A stretch of DNA of 64,000 bases from CAISIP01 sp031396205 (GTDB lineage: Bacteria; Pseudomonadota; Gammaproteobacteria; Burkholderiales; Burkholderiaceae_C): contig JANNKH010000060.1 in the NCBI GenBank assembly GCA_031396205.1, positions 39,914 to 103,913 of the forward strand. Reading direction: 5' to 3'. Both the position numbers and the translations under genes were made by a program. Position 1 is the first letter of the stretch. Each line of letters begins with the position of its first letter. The notes beneath the pieces were generated by a model that worked only from the letters and a program-made list of their open reading frames with translations, was not told the origin of the DNA and searched no databases. Shown here piece after piece: positions 43,696-52,016 of the stretch.

Positions 43696-44021
43696 ATGGC
43701 GTTGAAAATGGGACGGGTGCATGTCCATCTCGAAACCGGGCGCAACAGCCTGTTCCTGAGCCCGGGTTTCGTACGGCACATCGTCGACTGGCGCCCGACG
43801 AATCGGCGGCACCGATCGGCATTGGCGATGGCGCTCTGATCCTGACTCCAACCTCCGATGCCGGTGGCGCAGCGGTTGCTCGAGCAGGCATCTGGGCGGT
43901 CTCGCTCCGCGTACCCGATCCGGCCCGTGCCCTGGCGATGCTTTGGCAGGCGCGACCGGATCTGCGGGACCGGTGGGTGCGCTCGCATGCCGATATGGTT
44001 GGCCGTGCGGGTCATTCTTGA
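43696..44021 (+). pseudogene. Frameshifted small gene, family not recognised
   Basis: From ATG 43696 one frame reads VHVHLETGRNSLFLSPGFV then RHIVDWRP to about 43797. A second frame then continues with DESAAPIGIGDGALILTP and ARAGIWAVSLRVPDPARALA, ending at the TGA 44019-44021. Joined at a -1 or +2 shift near 43790-43800 they give a smooth ~108-residue protein. Neither half is convincing alone. It may be a decayed gene or an assembly error. It is tail to tail with the P450 gene. Confidence 0.4.
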
Positions 44022-44069
44022 TGCCGTCGCACCGGCGCTGCAGTCCGGTGGCACCGATATCGGTCGGAA

Positions 44070-45329
44070 CTATGCGGGGATTCGCACCGGCAAATCCGTG
44101 AAGCCGCGTACGAAATTGGATCGCACCCGCGTCGGTTCCTCCATGACGTCGATGGTCGGAAAGCGCTTGAGCATCTCTTCCCAGAGAATCTTGAGCTGCA
44201 GTTCGGCCAGCCGGTTGCCGACACAGCGGTGGATACCGAACCCGAATGACAGATGCTGGCGCGGCCGGGCACGGTCAATGATGAACTGGTCCGGGTTGGC
44301 GATCGCCGTCGCGTCACGGTTACCCGACAGATACCACATCACGACCTTGTCACCCTTTTTGATCCGCTTGCCGCCCAGCTCGGCGTCGGCGAGCGCGGTG
44401 CGACGCATATGCGCCAGCGGCGTCTGCCAGCGAATGATCTCGGGCACCATGCTGTCGATCAGGGCCGGGTTCGCACGCAGCTTGGCAAATTGCTCCGGAT
44501 TCTGGCTCAGCGCATGCAGGCCACCGGTCATCGAGTTGCGCGTGGTGTCGTTGCCGCCGACGATCAGCAATATCAGATTGCCAAGAAACTCCATTGGCCC
44601 CATGTTGCGGGTGGCCGGCGAGTATGCCAGCATGGAGATCAGGTCGTTGGTGGGTGGCGCATTGACGCGCTCGTTCCACAAACCAGTGAAGTAGGCCAGG
44701 CATTTTCCCAGTTCAGCCTGTCGCTTTTCCTGGCTCAGTGTGCCGCCCATTTCCGGGGCTGATGTCGCGACCTCGGTCCACCACGCCAGCAAATGGCGGT
44801 CTTTCATGGGAAAGTCGAACAAAGTGGCCAGCATCAGCGTCGTCAACTCGACCGACACCCGGTCCACCCAGTTGAAGGTCTCATTGCGCGGGAGACCGTC
44901 GAGCACCTTGCCGGTACGGCTGCGAATGGTCTGCTCCATCGATGCCAGGTTGGCCGGGGCCACGATCGGGCTCACTGATTTGCGCTGTTCGTCATGCTTG
45001 GGCTGGTCCATTGCGATGAACATCTGCAGGCGCTGGTCCAGCGGACGGTCCATGATGGTGATGCCGCCCTGCGTCCAGTCCGACGAATAGACGCCATGGC
45101 TGGTGTCCACCTGCATGATGTCCTGGTAGCGGGTGACCGACCAGAACTTGCCAAACAGCGGGTTCTCGATCTGGTGCACCGGATCGTCCTGACGCAGACG
45201 CTCGAAATAATGCCCCACCGTGTCATCTTCGAACAGTTGCGGGTCGCTGACGTCGATCAGCTCGATCGGCATCGAGAAAGCCTTGGCGCGCGCGGCCTTT
45301 GAACGGGCACTGCTTGCTTGCGTGGTCAT
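44070..45329 (-). CDS. Cytochrome P450, CYP153-type alkane/fatty-acid hydroxylase
   Basis: A 419-residue soluble P450. The haem motif FGFGIHRCVGNR has the ligand at Cys369, the I-helix motif is GGNDTTRN and ExxR is EIIR. The run EIIRWQTPLAHMRRTALAD and the ending LKILWEEMLKRFPTIDV, then SNFVRGFTDLPVRIP, closely resemble the CYP153 family, which hydroxylates the terminal carbon of medium-chain alkanes, fatty acids or terpenes. AGGAG precedes ATG 45329. It is the third gene of a minus-strand operon after an alcohol dehydrogenase and a ferredoxin. Substrate range is inferred from the family. Confidence 0.92.
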   Translation of the reverse strand: MTTQASSARSKAARAKAFSMPIELIDVSDPQLFEDDTVGHYFERLRQDDPVHQIENPLFGKFWSVTRYQDIMQVDTSHGVYSSDWTQGGITIMDRPLDQRLQMFIAMDQPKHDEQRKSVSPIVAPANLASMEQTIRSRTGKVLDGLPRNETFNWVDRVSVELTTLMLATLFDFPMKDRHLLAWWTEVATSAPEMGGTLSQEKRQAELGKCLAYFTGLWNERVNAPPTNDLISMLAYSPATRNMGPMEFLGNLILLIVGGNDTTRNSMTGGLHALSQNPEQFAKLRANPALIDSMVPEIIRWQTPLAHMRRTALADAELGGKRIKKGDKVVMWYLSGNRDATAIANPDQFIIDRARPRQHLSFGFGIHRCVGNRLAELQLKILWEEMLKRFPTIDVMEEPTRVRSNFVRGFTDLPVRIPA

Positions 45330-45362
45330 GGTCGCACTCCTGATGTGGCGGGGGTGTAGAGC

Positions 45363-45683
45363 TCAATGCTGACCGTCGGGCATGGTGACTACCAGGCCGC
45401 AGAGCGCCGCCGTTACCGTGATCTGACAGGCCAGGCGTGAGTTGTCCAGCGTCGCCGCCGCAAAGTTCAGCATGTCCTCTTCCATAGGGGTGCGGTTGCC
45501 GGTGCGCTCGCGCCAGGCGACATCCACATAGACATGGCAGGTGGCGCAGGCGCATTGCCCGCCGCAGTCTCCATCGATGCCCGGTACGTTGTTGTCGGTG
45601 GCGGCGCGCATCAGCGAAACGCCTTCGGTCACGTCCACCGAGTGTCGGTTGCCGTTGTGTTCGATAAAGGTAACTGTAGGCAT
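45363..45683 (-). CDS. [2Fe-2S] ferredoxin, adrenodoxin type
   Basis: A 106-residue ferredoxin with cluster ligands Cys40, Cys46, Cys49 and Cys86, i.e. C-x5-C-x2-C-x36-C, the spacing of adrenodoxin/putidaredoxin-type electron carriers for bacterial P450s. Start ATG 45683. It lies between the alcohol dehydrogenase and the P450, 33 bp before the latter. The matching FAD ferredoxin reductase is not in this window. Confidence 0.93.
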   Translation of the reverse strand: MPTVTFIEHNGNRHSVDVTEGVSLMRAATDNNVPGIDGDCGGQCACATCHVYVDVAWRERTGNRTPMEEDMLNFAAATLDNSRLACQITVTAALCGLVVTMPDGQH

Positions 45684-45734
45684 GGTCTGCAGGGTCGGGT
45701 TGAAGTCGGGGAAATGCGGTGATTGTGCGCTGCA

Positions 45735-46799
45735 CTATTCGGTTTCGGACAGCGCATCGAGCACGATACGACCCGCGGCGCGGCCGGCCTGCAGATCGCG
45801 CAGGCTCTGCTCGGCCTGGGCCATTGGCCGCACCTGGACCCGCGGCAGCGTCAACTTTCCGTTGCGCACCAGCGCGACCAGTTCGCGAATCTGAGCGGTC
45901 GAGCCGACCGCAGAGCCCATGATCGCGATTTCGCGCATGGCCAGAGCAACCAGCGGGAACGAGGCCGCGCCGCCGAACAGGCCGACCGACACGAAGCGGC
46001 CGCCCTTGACCAGGCATGGCAATGCGAGCGCTGCAGTGGAGGGCGCACCGACGAAGTCGATCATGCCCTGCAATCCGATCTTGGATGCGGCCAGCAGTTG
46101 CGCCGCGCCATCGGCTTTGATATTGACCGTGGCCTGCGCGCCGGCCGCAATGGCCAGCGCCAGTTTGGCGTCGTCGATGTCGCAGGCGACGATGCTGCGG
46201 TATCCCAGCGCCTGCAGGATTGCAATGCCAATCAGGCCTAAACCACCGCAACCCAGTACTGCCACCCATTGCCCGTCCTCAGGCGGTGCAAGCTTGCGGG
46301 CGGCGGAGTAGGCGGTGACGCCCGAGCAAGCCAGCACAGCGGCCTGGGCCAGGTCCAACCCCTGCACGTCGACCAGGTAGCGGGCGTCGGGCACCATCAG
46401 GTGGGTTGAAAAACCGCCTGGACGAACCATGCCCATGGCGGCCATGGCCGGGCACAGGTTGTCCTGGCCCCTGCGGCAGGCGGCGCACTGGCCACATCCG
46501 ATCCACGGATTGATCAGGTAGGTTTCGCCGATTTGCACCCCGTTGACGTTGGCACCGAAGGCCGCGACCACGCCAACCGGTTCGTGGCCCAGCGTGACGG
46601 GCAGTTTGACGCCCCGGTCCGCCAGTGCGTTCCTGATGCCGCCGCCCATGTCGAAATAGCCCTCGCGGATATGCACGTCCGAATGACACACACCGCAATA
46701 CGACAGCCGTATCAGCACGTCGTTGGGGCCGGGCACGGGGGTCTCGCGCACCAGTTGTTGCAGGGGCTTGCCCCACTCGGTCACAGCATAACTTTTCAT
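45735..46799 (-). CDS. Zinc-dependent alcohol dehydrogenase
   Basis: A 354-residue medium-chain dehydrogenase. The catalytic zinc ligands are Cys38 (GVCHSD) and His72 (GHEP); the structural zinc is held by Cys102, Cys105, Cys108 and Cys116. The NAD loop is LGCGGLGLIG. AGGAG precedes ATG 46799. As first gene of the operon with ferredoxin and CYP153, it probably oxidises the primary alcohol made by the P450 to the aldehyde. A palindrome related to the TetR operators lies 44-67 bp upstream. Confidence 0.92.
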   Translation of the reverse strand: MKSYAVTEWGKPLQQLVRETPVPGPNDVLIRLSYCGVCHSDVHIREGYFDMGGGIRNALADRGVKLPVTLGHEPVGVVAAFGANVNGVQIGETYLINPWIGCGQCAACRRGQDNLCPAMAAMGMVRPGGFSTHLMVPDARYLVDVQGLDLAQAAVLACSGVTAYSAARKLAPPEDGQWVAVLGCGGLGLIGIAILQALGYRSIVACDIDDAKLALAIAAGAQATVNIKADGAAQLLAASKIGLQGMIDFVGAPSTAALALPCLVKGGRFVSVGLFGGAASFPLVALAMREIAIMGSAVGSTAQIRELVALVRNGKLTLPRVQVRPMAQAEQSLRDLQAGRAAGRIVLDALSETE

Positions 46800-46842
46800 A
46801 GGCCTGTCTCCTGCGCGCCCTCGCGCCAGAAAGGCTGGGTAC

Positions 46843-46866
46843 GCATTAATTCACTTAGATTAATGC
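46843..46866. promoter_or_regulatory. 24-bp inverted repeat upstream of the P450 operon; TetR-operator-like
   Basis: GCATTAAT (46843-46850) and ATTAATGC (46859-46866) are exact complements with 8 bp between. Inside it, 46847-46862 reads TAATTCA-CT-TAGATTA: one arm equals the TetR operator arm at 40550 and 40572, and the other has 5 of 7 matches. Confidence 0.55.
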
Positions 46867-46939
46867 CGAAAACCTGGCCCTCGAGTCACGCCGGCGACAA
46901 GGGCCGCACGGGGCGTCGCCGGTGCGCAACCATTCATTG

Positions 46940-48040
46940 TTACTTCTGCGCGCCGAGCGCGAGAGCACGATCACGCGACCTCTGCCGGGCCGGTCCGTCA
47001 TCGGGCGTCTGAGTCGGCCAACCTTGCAGATGCTGCAACGACACCGTGCACAGGGCGCCGATCCACTCGGCTTGCGCGTTCAGGCAGGTGATGTAGTGAA
47101 ATTCCTTGCCGCCCGCGCCCAGGAACGCGGTCTTGCCTTCCATCGCGATTTCCTCCAGTGTTTCCAGGCAGTCGCTGGTGAATCCGGGACACACCACGTC
47201 CACCCGCGTGGTCCCGGCGCGCGCCAGTCGGACCAAGGTCGGCTCGGTATAGGGTTCGAGCCACTTGGCGCGACCCAGACGCGACTGGAAGGTGACGATG
47301 TAGGCGTCTTTTGCCAGTCCCAGCCGATCCGCCAGCAAGCGGGCGGTCTTGTGGCACTCGCAGTGGTAGGGGTCGCCCAGCACCAGGCTGCGGTGCGGAA
47401 TGCCATGAAAACTCATCACCAGCTTGTCGCCCCGACCATAGGTCTGCCACTGCCGGCGGATGTGCTTGACCAGTGCCTCGATATAGGCCGGGTCGTCGTG
47501 ATAGCGGTTGACGAACCGTAGTTCAGGAATCAGCCGGGTACGACCTGCCCATGCATAGACCGCATCGAATACGCTGGCCGTAGTGGTTGCCGAATACTGC
47601 GGGTAGGCCGGCAGCACCAGCACGCGGGTGACGCCTTGTGCTTTTAGGGCATCGAGTTGTTCCGCGACTGACGACTGACCATACCGCATCGCGTGACGCA
47701 CCAGCACATCATGTCCGCGCTGGGCAAGCCAACCCTGCAGCAACAAAGCCTGCTTTTCAGTCCCGATGCGCAGCGGCGAACCGGCCTCGGTCCAGATGCT
47801 GGCATATTTGGCTGCGGATTTGGCTGGGCGAAAGCGCAAGATGATGCCGTGCAGAATCAGCAACCACACCAGGCGCGGTATTTCGACCACCCGCGGGTCG
47901 CTCAGGAACTCGGCCAGGTAGCGCCGTACCGCAGCCGTTGTTGGCGCATCGGGCGTGCCCAGGTTGCAATAGAGGATGGCGCATCGCGCCTGCTGCCCGT
48001 GCACATAGTCGGGTTCGGCTTGGAATCGGGGTCCGGTCAT
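46940..48040 (-). CDS. hemH: Ferrochelatase
   Basis: A 366-residue ferrochelatase, which inserts Fe2+ into protoporphyrin IX. AILYCNLGTPDAPTTAAVRRYL and FLSDPRVVEIPR are the betaproteobacterial N-terminal pattern. The catalytic His lies in SFHGIPHRS and the conserved Glu in PGFTSDCLETLEEI. ATG 48040 has GGGAG 8 bases upstream on the minus strand; a longer frame exists but is not supported. It is divergent from a HAD gene whose start is only 19 bp away. Confidence 0.94.
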   Translation of the reverse strand: MTGPRFQAEPDYVHGQQARCAILYCNLGTPDAPTTAAVRRYLAEFLSDPRVVEIPRLVWLLILHGIILRFRPAKSAAKYASIWTEAGSPLRIGTEKQALLLQGWLAQRGHDVLVRHAMRYGQSSVAEQLDALKAQGVTRVLVLPAYPQYSATTTASVFDAVYAWAGRTRLIPELRFVNRYHDDPAYIEALVKHIRRQWQTYGRGDKLVMSFHGIPHRSLVLGDPYHCECHKTARLLADRLGLAKDAYIVTFQSRLGRAKWLEPYTEPTLVRLARAGTTRVDVVCPGFTSDCLETLEEIAMEGKTAFLGAGGKEFHYITCLNAQAEWIGALCTVSLQHLQGWPTQTPDDGPARQRSRDRALALGAQK

Positions 48041-48059
48041 GCTGTATTCTCCCGCAGCT

Positions 48060-48752
48060 ATGCTGGATACTGCGCGCATCAAGGCCATTGGCCTGGACCT
48101 GGACGATACCTTGTGGCCGATCTGGCCCACCATCACGCGTGCGGAGACCCAGATGGTGGCCTTCCTGCGTGGCTGCGCGCCGGGCAGCGCGGCCATCTTC
48201 ACCGACCCGGTGCGACGACAGGCTCTGCGCGATCAAGTCGTACGCAGCCGTCCCGACCTCAGCCACAACATGAGTGCGTTGCGCATGGCCAGCATCCACG
48301 CTGCCTTGCGCGCTAGCGGCGAGGACACCGCACTGGCCGAACAGGCGTTCGCGGTCTTTTTCGAGGTTCGGATGCAGGTTGACTTGTTTACGGACGCATT
48401 GCCGGCACTGGAATACCTGGCGTCGCGCTATCCGATCGTCGCGGTGTCCAACGGCAACGCAGATATTGACCGGATTGGTATCGGCCAGCATTTCGCCGCC
48501 AATGTCAGCGCCCATATTGTTGGCGTCGGCAAACCGGACATCCGGATCTTCCATGCCGCGGCGAGCGCCGCAGGCGTACCGCCCGATGCCGTACTGCATG
48601 TCGGTGATGATCCGGCGCTCGATGTGCTGGGTGGGCTCAACGCGGGCATGCAGACGGTGTGGGTCAACCGCGACGGCCACCTTTGGCAGCATGCCGAGCG
48701 ACCCCACGCCAGCGTATCGGATCTGCGCCAGTTGTGCGAACTGCTGCCATAA
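48060..48752 (+). CDS. HAD-superfamily hydrolase (IA type)
   Basis: A 230-residue phosphatase. Motif I is DLDDTLWP, motif II is AVSNGN, the Lys of motif III is in GVGKPDIRIF and motif IV is VGDDPALDVLGG. A helical cap lies between motifs I and II. ATG 48060 lacks a clear SD but TATTCT lies at 48047-48052, just upstream, so the mRNA may be nearly leaderless. ATG 48039 is an in-frame alternative and would overlap the hemH start codon. The substrate is unknown. Confidence 0.87.
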   Translation: MLDTARIKAIGLDLDDTLWPIWPTITRAETQMVAFLRGCAPGSAAIFTDPVRRQALRDQVVRSRPDLSHNMSALRMASIHAALRASGEDTALAEQAFAVFFEVRMQVDLFTDALPALEYLASRYPIVAVSNGNADIDRIGIGQHFAANVSAHIVGVGKPDIRIFHAAASAAGVPPDAVLHVGDDPALDVLGGLNAGMQTVWVNRDGHLWQHAERPHASVSDLRQLCELLP

Positions 48753-48866
48753 CCGGGTTGACGCAAGTCTGTCATGGCATGGTCACGAAAGCGCAGCACA
48801 ATCGGTCATCGGGCGCCCAGGTCGGATACTGAATCGATAGCCAGGGTCCTGACGGAGCCTTACGAC

Positions 48867-49862
48867 ATGACGCGCCCATTTTTGAACTGTTTCAACCGCC
48901 TCCTGGCGATGGTTGCCAGCCTGCTACTGGCGGCGGGCCCATCGTTGGCCCAGAGCCAGCCGAGCGCATACCCTGAGCGGGCCGTGCGCATCATCGTGCC
49001 GTTTGCGCCGGGCGCAGGAACCGATGCGATGGGGCGATTGGTGGCCCAGAAGCTGGGTGAGGTGCTGGGCGGCAGCTTTGTGGTCGAGAACCGGGCCGGC
49101 GCGTCAGGTGCCATCGGTACCCAGCATGTGGCCCAGCAAGCAGCCGATGGCTACACCCTGCTGCTGGTGGCGTCTCCGTTTACCACCGTGGCGGCGTCCT
49201 TGCCCAGCGCGGGTTACGACCCACTGCGCCAGTTCGTGCCGATCGGCATGATCGCCACCGGCCCCCTGGTATGGGCCACCAACACCAAGCTACCCGTCAA
49301 CAACATGCGTGAACTGGTGGCGCTGGCCAAGAGCAAGCCTGGAGCGCTGAATTACGGTTCAGCCGGAGCCGGTGGCGTCAACCATCTGGTGCTGGAACTG
49401 CTCAAGTCGCGCACCGGGACCTTCATTACCCATATTCCGTACCGGGGGGTCGCGCCCGCCACGCTCGACATGATTGCGGACCAGGTACAGCTGGTCACCG
49501 GTACCATTCCCGCGCTGCTGCCGTTCATCAAGGACGGACGGGTCAAGGCCCTGGCGGTTACCAGTGCCAAGCGTTCGGCGGCGTTGCCCGACGTGCCCAG
49601 CATGGCGGAGTCCGGCCTCGCCGGCATCGATGTCGTGAACTATTTTGCGCTGATGGCGCCGGCCGGCACACCACCGGCCGTCGTCAACCGTTTGAACGCG
49701 GCAATCAACCAGATCGTCGGCCTGCCGGAGGTGGTCGCGCGTTTCAAGATTGACGCGGTCGAGGCGGCGCCCGGTTCGCCGGCCTTGCTTGGTCATTTCA
49801 TCGAGGCCGACTACCGGGCCTGGCGCAACGTGGTCAAGACGCAGAACCTGGTGATTGAATGA
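48867..49862 (+). CDS. Bug/TctC-family tripartite tricarboxylate receptor
   Basis: A 331-residue periplasmic receptor. The signal peptide ends GPSLAQS. YPERAVRIIVPFAPGAGTDAMGR, YGSAGAGGVNHLVLELL and HIPYRGVAPATLDMIADQVQ are the typical segments. ATG 48867 follows GGAG by 9 bases. Its 3' end overlaps hpnE on the other strand by 29 bp. No transporter subunits are adjacent. Confidence 0.91.
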   Translation: MTRPFLNCFNRLLAMVASLLLAAGPSLAQSQPSAYPERAVRIIVPFAPGAGTDAMGRLVAQKLGEVLGGSFVVENRAGASGAIGTQHVAQQAADGYTLLLVASPFTTVAASLPSAGYDPLRQFVPIGMIATGPLVWATNTKLPVNNMRELVALAKSKPGALNYGSAGAGGVNHLVLELLKSRTGTFITHIPYRGVAPATLDMIADQVQLVTGTIPALLPFIKDGRVKALAVTSAKRSAALPDVPSMAESGLAGIDVVNYFALMAPAGTPPAVVNRLNAAINQIVGLPEVVARFKIDAVEAAPGSPALLGHFIEADYRAWRNVVKTQNLVIE

Positions 49863-51141
49863 CGGCAATGCCGCACCGAACCGCGCCCTCGAGCGTGGAC
49901 GGGTAGGGCCCGTCCACATAGTCCCCGCAGGCCAGCAGGCCTGGTGCGATGCGGATGCAAGGGCGGCGCAGACCGGGCGAGCAGACCAGGGTGGCGCGTT
50001 TCTCGATGACGGTCTGAATCGGCTGCAGGCGCAGCCCAAGTTGTTGGCGTGCCTGCTCCAGAACCTGTGACTGCAATTCCTCGCGCTCGCCCTGGCTGTC
50101 ACTGATGACAAAGGCCAGCAGGCCGCGAGGGCTCCCGAGTTGGCCCCGGTCAAACACGAATTGCGCTGGCATCGGCATGCCGGTACCAACGCCGCTGCGC
50201 AAGGCCAACATCGGCTGCGCAAGCGCGATCTTGTCCCCCCAGGCATAGACAGTGCTGATTGCGGCGTGCCGCAAATTGCGGGTGACCTGCATCCAGCGTT
50301 CGATCGGCTGGCGGGACTGCGGCGCAAGCTGCGCCAGGCTGGCGTCCAGTACATGCAGCGCATCGGGTGCTGATGTGGCCAGAATTACCTGGTCGAAGCT
50401 GGCGCCATCGACCATCCATCGGCAGCCGTCGTGTTCGAGCTGCCGTACCCGGATCGCGCCATGCAGCACGGCCCCCTGCTGCCGCAGCCAACGCGCAGCG
50501 GCGTTGGGAAACAGGGCGGAAAGGTCGACCCGTGGCAACAGCAGGTTCGAGCCGTTGCGCTCCCCGAACATTGCATCGCGCAGCACGCGCAGGAATACCT
50601 GTGCGCTTGACTGCGCCGACGCCGTATTGAGCGCCGACACACACAGCGGCTCTATCAGTTCGGCCATCACGCGGGGGGTCAATGAACGGCACAGCTGCGC
50701 GACCGTCAGTTCCGCTGCGCATACGAATCCGTCCAGTCGCCAGCGCAATGCAAGTCGTGCCAGCGCGAATTTGTCGCCCAGGCTCCAGCCGCGGGCAGAC
50801 ACGATGCCGGCCAGCGCGTCCAGCGGGGACGGCCAGGGGGGAAAGCGGATGCCTCCGCCATCGGGAAACCGCAGCAGCAGCGGGAGCCGCACCAGCAGCT
50901 GCGCCGGATCCAGCCCAACATCGCGCATCAGGCGCAGGCTCTGGCTATAGGCGCCAATCAGGATGTGCTGGCCGTTGTCCAGCACGGCATCACTGCCATC
51001 GGGCAGCCGGACGGGCAGGGCCCGGGCCCTGCCGCCCCATGCGCGCGATGCTTCCCAGACGGTGACCGCATGGCCGGCCTGCGCAGCGGTTACCGCGGCG
51101 GCCATCCCGGCCCAGCCGGCACCGATGACCGCTGTCTTCAC
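49834..51141 (-). CDS. hpnE: Squalene-associated FAD-dependent desaturase HpnE
   Basis: A 435-residue flavoprotein. The N-terminal dinucleotide motif AVIGAGWAGMAAAVTAAQAG is followed by GGRAR. The C-terminal FAD segment is LLACGDYVDGPYPSTLEGAV. It is the third member of the hpnCDE set, which converts farnesyl diphosphate to squalene through presqualene diphosphate and hydroxysqualene; HpnE performs the last reduction. It follows hpnD by 23 bp on the same strand. Confidence 0.93.
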   Translation of the reverse strand: MKTAVIGAGWAGMAAAVTAAQAGHAVTVWEASRAWGGRARALPVRLPDGSDAVLDNGQHILIGAYSQSLRLMRDVGLDPAQLLVRLPLLLRFPDGGGIRFPPWPSPLDALAGIVSARGWSLGDKFALARLALRWRLDGFVCAAELTVAQLCRSLTPRVMAELIEPLCVSALNTASAQSSAQVFLRVLRDAMFGERNGSNLLLPRVDLSALFPNAAARWLRQQGAVLHGAIRVRQLEHDGCRWMVDGASFDQVILATSAPDALHVLDASLAQLAPQSRQPIERWMQVTRNLRHAAISTVYAWGDKIALAQPMLALRSGVGTGMPMPAQFVFDRGQLGSPRGLLAFVISDSQGEREELQSQVLEQARQQLGLRLQPIQTVIEKRATLVCSPGLRRPCIRIAPGLLACGDYVDGPYPSTLEGAVRCGIAVIQSPGSAS

Positions 51142-51164
51142 GCCGACACGATTGTCAGGGCCTG

Positions 51165-52016
51165 TCAGATTCGCCCCAGCGCCTGTACCCGCCAGGCCAG
51201 CCAGAGCTTGCGCAGCGGCGTCAGGCTGACCCGCTGGTTCAGCACAGCGAAGTCGTCGCGTTCGATCTCGCGCAACAGCGTACGGTAGATGCTGGCCATC
51301 ATCAGGCCTGGCTTCTGGGCCCGGCGGTCCTGCGCCGGCAGCAATGCGAAAGCCTCGTCGTACACCCGGTGCGCCCGCTGCGCCTGAAACTGCATCAGGC
51401 GTCCAAAGCGCTGCGCAAAGTCCGGGCTCAGATCGCGCCTGAGGATTTCGTGGGCCTTGACGTCGAAGCGTTGCAGCTCGTCCAGCGGCAGGTAGATCCG
51501 CCCGCGCATCGCGTCTTCACCAACGTCGCGGATGATGTTGGTAAGCTGCAACGCCAGCCCGAGTTTGTGCGCATAGGCCGTCGTGGCCGGGGCACTCTGG
51601 CCAAAGATGCCGGCCGCCACCTCGCCCACCACGCCGGCGACCAGGTGGCAATAGGTTTGCAATGCGGTGAAATCGAGATAGCGGGTCTGCTTCAGATCCA
51701 TCTGGCAGCCATCGATCACCGCCAACAGGTGCCGCGCCTCAATGCCGAATGGGCCGGCCATGGGCATCAGTGCGCGTGTGACCGGGTGGCTGGGTTGACC
51801 GGCGAAAGATTGCGCCACCTCGGATTGCCACCAGGCAAGCTTGCTGGCGGCGACACTGGGGTCCACCATCTCGTCCACCACGTCGTCCACTTCCCGACAG
51901 AAGGCATAGAACGCGGTGATGGCGGCGCGTCGCGGCTTGGGCAGAAAAAGGAAGGCGTAATAAAAGCTGCTGCCCGAGGCAGCTGCCTTTTGCTGTACAT
52001 AGTCCTGCGGATTCAT
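51165..52016 (-). CDS. hpnD: Presqualene diphosphate synthase HpnD
   Basis: A 283-residue trans-isoprenyl diphosphate synthase-like enzyme. The first Asp-rich motif is REVDDVVDE and the second lies at NIIRDVGEDAMRGRIYLP. It condenses two farnesyl diphosphates to presqualene diphosphate. ATG 52016 overlaps the hpnC stop by 4 bases. No squalene-hopene cyclase gene is in this window. Confidence 0.93.
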   Translation of the reverse strand: MNPQDYVQQKAAASGSSFYYAFLFLPKPRRAAITAFYAFCREVDDVVDEMVDPSVAASKLAWWQSEVAQSFAGQPSHPVTRALMPMAGPFGIEARHLLAVIDGCQMDLKQTRYLDFTALQTYCHLVAGVVGEVAAGIFGQSAPATTAYAHKLGLALQLTNIIRDVGEDAMRGRIYLPLDELQRFDVKAHEILRRDLSPDFAQRFGRLMQFQAQRAHRVYDEAFALLPAQDRRAQKPGLMMASIYRTLLREIERDDFAVLNQRVSLTPLRKLWLAWRVQALGRI

